The translations under genes were made by a program, and so were the position numbers. From Limnomonas spitsbergensis (lineage: Eukaryota > Chlorophyta > Chlorophyceae > Chlamydomonadales): 64,000 nt of DNA. Below the pieces are notes generated by a model. The model had not been told where the DNA came from. It did not search any database and worked only from the letters and a program-made list of their open reading frames with translations. Of the stretch, positions 36,701 through 48,700 are shown in pieces (position 1 is the first letter of the stretch; every line of letters begins with the position of its first letter). The stretch is taken from positions 62,001 to 126,000 of the forward strand of contig JAYJMM010000089.1 in assembly GCA_037349105.1 (NCBI GenBank). Reading direction: 5' to 3'.

Positions 36701-39700
36701 AGATGGGAGTGTGCATTTGTGTGAGGGTGTGTGTGTGACAAGGGATCAGCAGTGCAATGGGGACAGATAAACTAGGAACACACACGCGGCTTTATGAGGG
36801 GAGTGGGCTGCCTCCTGGAAGAGAGGGCTCTTAAACCTTGAACCAGAGGGGGGGGGGGCGGGTACTTATATTGGGTGATCAGGATTCCTTTTTATTCTGA
36901 AATGGGTCCAGCACTGCATGCTGCATGTTACGAGGAGCAAAACCACAAGTGTGAACATGTGTGAAGCATGTGTGAGGTGGAGAGTTCAGAAGTGGAGCCG
37001 GGTAACACACCACACCTCCTATACCTGTATCTTCTCTTTCACCTGCTTGCCAGGTGGCATCCCGGACTGCCTTGCTCTCACCAGCCAGGCCATCCACTGA
37101 TCCAATCACCCCTTACATCCTCTCACAAGTCACGACACTCCCCTGCCCTCCACCACTCAACCTCTCCTCTCCTCTGCTCACCCTTCAACCTCTCCTCTCC
37201 TCCAATCACCCCACTCCCTTTCCCTCCCCCACTCACCCTCTTCCACTCAGCCCCCCCTAATCCACTGACCCCACAAACCCTCCTCCACTCACCCCCACTC
37301 ACCCCCCCCTCCTACTCCACTCACCTGCTTGCAATGCAGCGTCCCGGACTCCCTCGTTCTCATCAGCCAGGCCATCCAGAATGGCCGGCAGCACACGACC
37401 CAGGTAGGGCTGGAACAGCGACTCAAGTGTTATGGGCAGGAACTGAGGGGAAGAGGGGCAACGCGAGGGGAAGGGATCAGACAGGAACTGTAGCTGTGGC
37501 GGGGGGGGGGGGGTACATGATGCAGGATTCATGGGTCGGGGGGGGCTGGAACAGAGATTCGAGGGTGATGGGCAGGGACTGAGGGGAAGAGGGGCAACAC
37601 GAGGGGCAGGGATCAGACAAGGACTGTAGCTGTGGGCGGGTGGTGGTGGTGGTGGGGATACATGATGCAGGATTAATATGTCGGGGGGGGCTGGGACAGA
37701 GATTCGAGGGTGATGGGCAGGAACTGAGGGCAAGAGGGGCAACATGAGGGGCAGGGATCAGACAGGAACTGTAGCTGTGGGCGGGTGGTGGTGGTGGTTG
37801 GAAAGTGGTGGTTGCAGGGTCAGGGTTTGGATTCAAGCAGGAGCATAATCGGTATTGATGCATGATGATCAAGGGTTCATCTGTCAGCATTACATGCCCG
37901 TCCCTATTGGTACACAATTCATCTGCACTAGCTTAGGGTTTAGGCCCAGGGTGAACCTGGTACAGCTTGGGGGCTTGGGGTGTATGTTAAAGGGTTTGCC
38001 TGAAATACTTGTATGGTAAGGTGCAGCTCTCCATCTGATCGCTCAGGGAGTGTCTTGGGTTTGGGGTTTTGAGATCACCTGGAACAGTTTAGGGCTTGCA
38101 ATTGTACCCTAATCCTCGAACCCTGAAGTCTGCAAACCCAAAGCTAAGAAAAGCGTGTTTCGGTATAAAATGACGAGTTCACCTGGAAGGGATTAGGGTT
38201 TAGGGTTTTAAATTCACCTGGGACTGTTAAGGGTTCAGCGTTCGAGGTCAAAGTGTGAGGTGCCCCTCCCTCCAATAGGCATGGTCCCACTGGAGTTTAG
38301 GGTAAAGGCTTCTTCATTTACCTGGAACAGTTTAGGGTTACAGATTTTTGGCTCACCTGGAACAGTGTGATTGCCCAGTGAGGTGCCCCTCCCTCTGGTA
38401 CGACACGGGTAACCAGGGTTCAGGGTTTAGAGTTGAAGGTTTGGTGCTAAATATTAGGGTTGAGAGCTCACCTGGAAAAGGGTGAGGTGCCCCTCCCTCT
38501 GGTAGGACACGCGGTGCTTGCAGCCCTCCAGGATGTCCGGCAGCAGCACCTCCATGTGGCCGGTACCCAGCACAGCCAGCACCTCAGCCAGGCCCTGGGC
38601 TGCCCCGCTGCGCTCCACGTTGCCGGCGTCGCTGCGCAGCGTGGCCATCAGCCAGGGCACCAGGTCCGAGAAGGCCTCGCTGCCCATGCCCTTGAGGAGG
38701 GAGCCCATGGCGCGGGCGCTGACGGCACGCACCTGGAGGGGGGAGCGGGGTAGGGGCAGGGGGGGGGCAGGGTCAGGGGACGGAGGGTCAGGGGCGCTGA
38801 CGGCACGCACCTGGAGGGGGGAGCGGGGTAGGGGCAGGGGGGGGGAACGGATGTGCAGGGGTACTAAGGTGCAGGGGTATGGAGGTGCAGGGCGCTGACG
38901 GCACGCACCTGGAGGGGGGAGCGGGGTAGGGGCAGGGGGGGGCAGGGTCAGGGGACGGAGGGTCAGGGGGCGCTGACGGCACGCACCTGGAGGGGGGAGC
39001 GGGGTAGGGGCAGGGGGGGGAACGGATATGCAGGGGTACTAAGGTGCAGGGGGATAGAGGTGCAGGGCGCTGACGGCACGCACCTGGAGGGGGGAGCGGG
39101 GTAGGGGCAGGGGGGGGGAACGGATGTGCAGGGGTACTAAGGTGCAGGGGGATGGAGGTGCAGGGCGCTGACGGCACACACCTGGAGGGGGAAGCAAGGT
39201 AGGGGCAGGGGGGGGGAACGGATGTGCAGGGGTACTAAGGTGCAGGGGTATGGAGGTGCAGGGCGCTGACGGCACGCACCTGGAGGGGGGAGCGGGGTAG
39301 GGGCAGGGGGGGGCAGGGTCAGGGGACGGAGGGTCAGGGGGCGCTGACGGCACGCACCTGGAGGGGGGAGCGGGGTAGGGGCAGGGGGGGGGAACGGATA
39401 TGCAGGGGTACTAAGGTGCAGGGGGATAGAGGTGCAGGGCGCTGACGGCACGCACCTGGAGGGGGGAGCGGGGTAGGGGCAGGGGGGGGGAACGGATGTG
39501 CAGGGGTACTAAGGTGCAGGGGGATGGAGGTGCAGGGCGCTGACGGCACACACCTGGAGGGGGAAGCAAGGTAGGGGCAGGGTCAGGGGGGGGGGGGGGG
39601 GGCAGTAGCGGCGGCTGTGCGGAGCAGGTTTGAGCAGCCTCGGAGCCCACCAGAGCGTAAGAAGCAGGGGTAAAAGGTGGAGTCGCAAAGGGCAGTCAAA

Positions 39701-42700
39701 TGAATGAAAGGGTAGAAACTGAATCCAAGCCTTTATGTACATCAGGTGTCAACACTTTCAGGGGAGCCTCCAGCTATAATAACAAGCCTGAACCCAGAAC
39801 TCAAAGGATAGGCTAGGGTCTAGGTCAGGGTCCAGGCTTGATAGTGCCTACCCCACACCTCAGACAGGGGGGGGGGGAAGTTTTCATCAAGCTTAAACCG
39901 TTACCGCCAAATGCTATGCTCAAATGCCACCTGCTCACCTCAGACAGGTGGTCCACCCAGCCTAAGCCCTTCCCTCCAACTGTTATGCTCCAGTGCCTAC
40001 CCCTCACCTCTGGCAGGGGGTCCACCCTGCCTAAACCCCGACCTCCAAACGTTATGCTCCAGTGCCAACCGCTTACCTCTGGCAGGGGGTCCACCAAGCT
40101 CTTCTGCAGCTCTGGCATGAGGATGGGGACGTAGGGGGTCATGTCCTGAAGGGGGAGAAGGGAGAGGCGGGGGGGTTGAAAAGGGTTAATAATGGGAATG
40201 GAAGGGGCCATGTCCTGAAGGGGAAAAGAGAGAAAGGGGGGGAGGGGGGGAAGAGAAACGACATCAAACTGTCACATGGGCCAGTGACGTGAGCCAGCCA
40301 ATACGTTGAGTAATTGACGTACGTGCAGAACTGCAGATAGGGCCCTTTTTCGTTATGCATGGGCATCAGCCAGACGCCCTCGGTGTCTCCGGTATGGACT
40401 GCAGGCCCGAAGTCCACATCAATCACAACACCGACAGATACAGCCATCGCCAATCAACACCGGTTTCACCTCTTATTCGTTGATCAGTGTGCACATGTTC
40501 AGGGGTGCAGGGTTTACAAGTGAGGTTTGAGGGTTTACAAGTAAGGATTTTAGGTTAACAAGTTAGGGTTAAGGGTTCAAAAATGAGGGTTTAGGGTTTA
40601 GGGTAGGTCACCTTAGCGTCATTGAGTGTGCACATGTTTCAGGGTTGATGGTTTAGGATCGGTCACCTTTGCGTCGTTGATCAGTGTGCACATGTTCCCC
40701 ACAATCCTTCCGGCGCGGCGCTTGGTGTCACCGGTGCGGTCCCGCAGCCCACGGTGCACCACGGGGACAATCAGCGCCAGGGAAGGGGCATCAATCGTGT
40801 TCACAAAGACGGTCTGTAGGGAGGGGGGAGGAGGGAGGGGGTAGGAGGGGCATGAATCATATTGGTTCAGTGGGGGGGAGGGGTGCACCACGGGGACAAT
40901 CAGCACCAGGGAAGGGGCATCAGACTGTCTTAAAGGAGGAGTGAGGGAGATGGGGTATCAATCGTGTTGACAAAGATCATCTGCAGGGAGGGGAGAGGGG
41001 GGGCATCAATCACACCGACTGAGGGGGGGAGGGGCTGCCCACGGGACGGGGAGTGCCAAGGAAAGTGTGTCAAAATGTATGAAACATCTCTGCCACATCG
41101 ACACCCCTCCAACACAATGTGTGCGTGGCATGCCCCCCCCCTGCAGCTTTCGATATCGATATGAAACCCCTTCCAGACACGCACACACATTGACCATCTC
41201 TGCCACATCGACACCCCTGGTGCTGGCGATTTTGTTTGTTCTTAGGTGTCTGTCTCGTTTTTTCGTTTCCTGTTCTCCTCCCGGTTCGCCCTGCCTGGCC
41301 CTTTCGCAAAAAGCTGTGGGGGCTTGCGTCAACTTTGTAACAACAACACCCCTCCAACACAAAGTATACATCAGTGCGTGGCATGCCCCGCACCTGCAGT
41401 AGAACGTCCAGGCAGGCCCGAGTGTGAACGTTGGGCTCTGCAATCGCTGACAGCAGGTGTGGAACCAGGGCCTGGACCTCGGGGTTACGAATGACGCTGC
41501 CGATCTGCAAAAGGGGTTCAGGGTTAAGGGTTTTGGGGTTTAGGGTTGAAACTCGGGGTTACGAATGACGCTGCCGATCTGCACAAGGGTCAGTGGTTAC
41601 ACAATTAGGGGCAGACAACAAAAATAATTTTGAGTGAAGGCAATTTACATCTACTGCCTATTGGTACACAACTTAGATACAGTACCGATACCTTTCAACT
41701 TAGATACAGTACCGATACCTTTCAACTTAGATACAGTACCGATACCTTTCAACTTAGATACAGTACCGATACCTTTCAACTTAGATACAGTACCGATACC
41801 TTTCAACTTAGATACAGTACCGATACCTTTCAACTTAGATACAGTACCGATACCTTTCAACTTAGATACAGTACCGATACCTTTCAACTTAGATACAGTA
41901 CCGATACCTTTCAACTTAGATACAGTACCGATACCTTTCAACTTAGATACAGTACCGATACCTTTCAACTTAGATACAGTACCGATACCTTTCAACTTAG
42001 ATACAGTACCGATACCTTTCAACTTACATACAGTACCGATACCTTTCAACTTAGATACAGTACCGATACCTTTCAACTTAGATACAGTACCGATACCTTT
42101 CAACTTACATACAGTACCGATACCTTTCAACTTACATACAGTACCGATACCTTTCAACGGGTTTCAATTTACAAACTGTGACGTTGCCAGTTTATAATTT
42201 GAATACCTGTTAGCCGGCACATCATTTCATTACCATAGAACCGGATAGACTCCGTGCACCCCTTCTCAGAACAATTATATCAAATTCGTCGCGCAGCAAA
42301 AACGTACCATACGGTACTCCGCGCATGCGCAGCTGAATTTTTTAATGTTGTGTGCCGGAAACACTACTCAGCGCACCCCCAAAAGTAGTTGCTACTTAAT
42401 ACTTTATCGCGCATGTACTCCGCGCACCCCCTCGAGGAATTAATTAAACGCAGAGTGAAACCCGTTCTACGGTACCTGTATAACGGTGCATACCGAGGGG
42501 GGGGCAAAAAAAAAGCCAGGGACCTCATCCCCCCCGAAAACGAGCACCCAACGAGCCTACCCACCCCCCACCCCCTCCGGAACCCATTGAAATTCAAGTA
42601 TCTCAGTCAACATTCAAAATTACAAAAGTGGTGTTTCTCTATCAGCTCGTCAAAGCGCTTCTACTGCTTTATTTCAAATTTTCAATTCTTAAGGTGATGA

Positions 42701-45700
42701 CATGCCAACAGTCAACTAAGAATGACTCAGCTGGTTTCGGGGTGTGTCCAATGGAGCCAAACCCTCAGTGTGGGGGGCAGGGGGTCATGTGGTAATTCAA
42801 GCAACATTGTAGGATGTAAATGGACTCATGTTGGCAAGGAGAACACATGGGTGTCGCTGCCAGCCTCAACAGACCTCCAAGAAAAAAGATACGAGGTTTG
42901 GAAGAAAGAAAAATAATGGATTTTTGGGGGACCCCCCCCCCCCCCCACCAATTTGCCCCCCCATATCTCCCATCCCCCTGAAACATTTGAAAAACAGCTA
43001 TGGAACGCTCTCGTTAAGGTCTACAAAAAAGGGGGATGGGGTCGATTTTTTTTATTGTTTTTGCCCCCCCCCCCCACGGTGTATACCTGTAATTTAAATA
43101 CCTGTCTACCAATATTTCATTTTAACACCAGCATGTCAGGTCATAATTTATAAACCCGTACGGTATACATGTTAATCATTTATATTAGTTAATCACTTAC
43201 CCGTATATTACTTAATCATTTATATTAGTTAATCATTTATATTAGTTAATCATTTATATTAGTTAATCATTTATATACTGGTCCCGTACATTCAACCTCC
43301 CCATACCGTTACCCCTGGGACTTAAATATATAAGTCCAGCTGGGAGTTCATTTTTTTTATTTTGCCCCGCAGGAGGAAATTTCATTGTTCAATCATCCAC
43401 GCAGGCTCGCACCTCCTGAATTCCACCTGATTCAAACTGAATCCAACCAATTAACCCCCTTATCACTTAATTAACTATCCGCGTGGCCTGTTGCGCCCCT
43501 CGTAGACATTGTTTTTGCGCAAATCCATTCTGAACAGAGAACATCAGAGAATTCTCCAATCAAAGAATCCTGTGCTGAACATACCGTACCTCGTTGAAAT
43601 ATAATCTTCCCAGCTCTCAGCCCGCGCACCTCACTTTCCCCAGATCTGACCCCAGATCTGACCCACGTCGCCCCTCCCTTTTCTGCTGCTGCTTCAGCTG
43701 TTGCTTCTGACACTCTTGCTGATAATTCTCTACTGCTTTTGTTGCTGCTACTGCTGCTGCTTATAACCCTGCTGCAGATGTCGACCCTCTCCCTCCTGAT
43801 GCAGCTCATCCTGCCACAGTTCATGCTTCTATACCTGCTGCTGCTGCTGCTGCTGCTGAAATCTCCCAGCTGCTGCTACTGCTACCACCCCCCCCTACTG
43901 CTACTGCCGCATACCTCCTGCAGAGCCTCTTGGGCTGCTGCCTGGACCTTGGGATGGGGGTCGCTCAGAACATCACTGTGAACCAAGGTGTGAACAACAC
44001 TTGAGAATATAACGAGGAAAGTGTGTGGAGTGTGTATGTGTGTGGTGGCGGGTGGCGGAGCACAGTGCATCACTGTGAACGAGGGTGTGAACATATTTTG
44101 AGAATATAGTGTGGAAAACGTGGGGATGTGTGTAATTCTTGCATGGGACATCTATGTTAAGGTAAACAGGTCACGACATGCAAAAGTTGGGGAACATGTC
44201 CAAGTATGAACATGGTGTGCAGGTGTGGGAGGCACATACGACAGGCAATTGCTTCTTCCCAACTCATTCACGCAGTATGCACAGTTGCGGTACAAAATCA
44301 CGTTCAATCACAGCAATCAACACAAACATGTGCAGACAGCCGCCCACATGCTTCACCCCACACACATTCACACTGTATTCACACCCTGTGGTACAAAGTC
44401 GCACACAAATCTGACTCAATGGCATCCAGGCATCTGTCCAGCTGCTTCATGTCCACACTTGTTCAAACATGATTCATGCCCTGATGTACACTTAGCTGCG
44501 GCACAATGGTGCCGAGGCAGCTGCCCAGCTGCCTCACCTCCCACACACATTGACACATCATTCACACCCCATGGTACAAATCTGAGCTGCGGCACAATGG
44601 TGTCCAGACAACTGCCCAACTGTCGCACCTCCCACACACATTCACACATCATTCACACCCTGTGGTACTAACCTGAGCCGTGGCATAATGGTGGACAGGC
44701 AGCTGCCCAGCTGCCTCACCTCCCAGACATGTTCACACATCATTCACACTCCGTGCCCCTGTGGTACTAACCTGAGCCGCGGCACAATGGTGGGCAGGCA
44801 GCTCCCCAGCTGCTTGGGGGCACAGTGCGCCATGGAGCCCAGGAGCTGCACGCTGCCCTGCTTGGTGCGCCACACCTGAGTGAAGGGGGACAGGGGCGGT
44901 TGAGCACACAAGGGCACGATGGATTTACGCACATGAGCTGCACATCCTTCCCTGCTTGCTGCACCATGCATAAAAAGGGGGCAGTGGGGTGCCACACCAG
45001 TTCTTAAAACACGTGTAGGCACATCAGCAAAAAAACAGGCAGCTTCAAGAACATGGGGTGGGAGGGTGGGGGGAGCTTCGGGACAGGATTCACCTGATCA
45101 GCCCGATGAAGTACGCCCTCTCCCTCCCCCCATTCATCCCTTGTCAGCTTGCTCCCTAGTACCAGCTCCATACCCTTCATCTCCCCTCCCCCCCCTCCCC
45201 CCTCCCCCCTCCCTACCATTACCTCTCTCCACCTTGTCATCCGGCCCCATCAGAAGAGCTCATAGCACCAGCATCACCCCCCTCCCTTCCCCCTCCTCCT
45301 TCATCAGCCTCCCTTCCCTCCCCCTTCCCCCTCCTCCTTCATCAGCCTCCCTACCCTCTCCTGTGCCCCTCCTCCTCCATCAGCATCCCTTCCCTCTCCC
45401 CCCCCCCCTCCTCCTTCACCAGCCTCCCTTCCCTCTCCCTTCCCCCTCCTCCTTCATCAGCCTCCCTTCCCCCTCCCTTCCACGTCCTCCTTCGTGAGCA
45501 TCCCTCCCCCCTCCCCCCCCCTCGTCCTCCACCAGCATCCCTCCTTCCCACCACGTCCATACACCTGCTCCTACAATCCTTAAAGAAGTGCTGGCAGCAC
45601 CAGCTTCAAACCCAGGGCCATGAGTTGCCCCATGATCCTCTGCACCACCACCTCCACCATCTCCTCCTCTCACCCACCCTCCACCCACCTTGTCTCCCAG

Positions 45701-48700
45701 CCCCTTCAGGAGCGCCGGCAGCACCAGCTTAATCCCCCAAGAGCCGTGAGTTGCCCCTTGGTCATCTATGTCACTTGTCACCCCTTCACACCACCTCCTC
45801 CTCCACACTTAGTACGGTGAGCTGACCTATTATAACCCTAGCCGCCTCCTGCCTCCTCCTTCCCTCCCCCTCAAATTCCCTTCACACATCATTCACACAC
45901 CTTGTCCTCCAGCCCCTTGAGTAGTGCAGGCAGCACCAGCTTCACCCCCGACGCCGTGAGTTGTCCCATAATCATCCGCGCCGCCTCCTCCGTCGCCTGC
46001 CTCACAACCGGCACCACGTCGCCGAAGCAAGCCAGCAGCAGCGGCAGGATGTAGATGATGTAAGGCTCGAAAAGCTTCCCCAGCTTCTCTGAAAGGCACT
46101 CGAAGGCCAGCAAGGCGCCCTCGCGTGACCCGGCGTCGCGCTTGTCCTCGACAGCGGCCTTCAGCGAGTCCATGATGCCGTAGTTCTTCATGGCCATGAT
46201 ACCCAGGCCCTGTAACATGGGGGGATAGAGGGATAGACATGGAACTCATGACCTGTGCTGTGTTCTTGTGGGTGGGTGGGCAGCGAGTGCCTGCAAAGAG
46301 CTTATCCTCCACTCCATCCTTTCAGCGAGTCCATGATGCCGTAGTTCTTCATGGCCATGATACCCAGGCCCTGAGACAAGGGGGGACAGGGAACTCAGGA
46401 CCTGTGCTGTGTTCTTGTGGGTGGGTGGGCAGCGAGTGCCTGCAAAGAGCTTATCCTCCACTCCATCCTTTCAGCGAGTCCATGATGCCGTAGTTCTTCA
46501 TGGCCATGATACCCAGGCCCTGAGACAAGGGGGGACAGGGAACTCAGGACCTGTGCTGTGTTCTTGTGGGTGGGTGGGCAGCGAGTGCCTGCAAAGAGCT
46601 TATCCTCCACTCCATCCTTTCAGCGAGTCCATGATGCCGTAGTTCTTCATGGCCATGATACCCAGGCCCTGAGACAAGGGGGGACAGGGAACTCAGGACC
46701 TGTGCTGTGTTCTTGTGGGTGGGTGGGCAGCGAGTGCCTGCAAAGAGCTTATCCTCCACTCCATCCTTTCAGCGAGTCCATGATGCCGTAGTTCTTCATG
46801 GCCATGATACCCAGGCCCTGAGACAAGGGGGGACAGGGAACTCAGGACCTGTGCTGTGTTCTTGTGGGTGGGTGGGCAGCGAGTGCCTGCAAAGAGCTTA
46901 TCCTCCACGCCATCCTTTCAGCGAGTCCATGATGCCGTAGTTCTTCATGGCCATGATACCCAGGCCCTGAGACAAGGGGGGACAGAGGAATAGACAGGAC
47001 GCATGGGAACTGGGTGATAGTTTTGGAGGGAGGGGAGCCCGCCTCCAGGTCGGAAACATCATCGGCTTACAGAATGTGCACGATGCCAACATTAAAAAAA
47101 TGTTTTTTTTATTATTCTGTTACTTAAGTTGCTTTTATGATGGACATAATCAGCTTAATATTCAAAAATGTTGCTGACATCATGGCTATTACCGTATGCA
47201 TTCATGCCCAAGATTTACGACAAGGTGTACCAAGCTGGGTTCTCCCCCCTGTCCCATCTTACCTTCACCACCCCTATCATTAAAAACACACCAACCCCCA
47301 CCGTTCCCCATACTCTGAGCCCTTGGTCAGCCGCGCCCCCCCCCCCCCTCCTGCCCCATAACACCTTCATCACCCCTATCACTCAAAACACACCAACCCC
47401 TCATCTCTCCCCATACTTTGTGCCTTTGGCCAACCTTGCCAGAAAACTTGCCATGCCATGTCCCCTCTCAATCCATCCTGACCGATCACACCTTCATCAC
47501 ACCTACCATTTCAAACACACCCGCCCCATAATTTGTGCCCTTGATCAGCCGTGCTCAGCCGCGCCAAACCCTCCCCCCGCTGGTCCCATTACGCCTTGAC
47601 CACCTTTAACACTTCAAACCCTTAAACCTACACTTCACAACCACACGCACCTTGATCATCACCCTTATCACTCAAAACGCTGCCCTACACCTCACAACCA
47701 CACGCACCTTGATCACTCCAGCCACTCCAAACGCCGCCCCGCGCCTCTCCCCGTAATTCGTCCCCTTGGTCAGCTGCATCAGCAGCCGCGCCACCAGGGC
47801 CTCCACGTACGGCTTGTCCACCGCCAGCGGCTGGATCAGGGGGGGCAGGCAGAGGGACACCGAGCGCTGCACACCCTCACTGGGAGTGCCCAGAACGCTG
47901 ATGAGGGTCTCCACAATCGTGCGGCGCTTGGGGTCGTCGGGAGGCAGGTGGCGCGCGAGCGTGCCCAGGAATACCACGACGCCCTCGCGCACCTGGCGTT
48001 GGAGAGAAGGTGGGTGGATGGGTGGGTGAGAAGGGTGGGTGAAAAAGGTGGGTGGGGGGGGGGGTCTGGGTGAGATGAGGGGTGTACAAAGGCACACAGT
48101 GAGACCCTCCCGGGCCCCAGACAGAAGGAGAGTAGGGATGACGCTAGAGCATGGCCAAACACGCAACGACATCCTTGAGCACACAGTTAAGTGTGTGGAT
48201 GTAGGTGTGCAGGTGTAGGTGTAGGTGTAGGTGTAAGTGTGCAAGGGAGGGTGGGGTGCAAGGGATGGTAGGGTGCGGGGATCTCCCCATCGGTTATCAA
48301 GGAGTCTATGGATCAGGTTTCAGGGTTTAGGGCCTGCAAGCTGAGCTTCTACTCTAGGGGACAGGATCCAGGCACTTCAAGATAAAGGGGGGCATGGGTA
48401 GCTTTCGAGCGTGAGCAAGGCAAAACACGCACCAGCACCCTGGAGTACATTAATAAGTAAATAAACTGTACGCCCTGAGCCGGGGATAAAGGAAGCCACT
48501 CGGCAACAGTATAGGGTGTGGGTGTGGGTAGTTGCAGCTGCGTGGCGGAGGGTGCGTGCAGGGAGCACTTTGTCGATAGTTTAGGAGGTTATTGTTCAGG
48601 GTTCAGGGTCCAGGGTTCAGGATTCCTCCCTCACCATATCGTATCTGGCCTCTTCCTCGCGGCTGCTACCCGGCGTCTTGTGGTCCAGGAAGCCCTCAAA

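Noticed and set aside
36430..38460. Interstitial telomere block
   Set aside because: TTTAGGG words are scattered and degenerate, never a long uninterrupted run.
41630..42197. Three overlapping repeat proteins of 168-187 codons
   Set aside because: 27-bp perfect array; low complexity and open in several frames at once.
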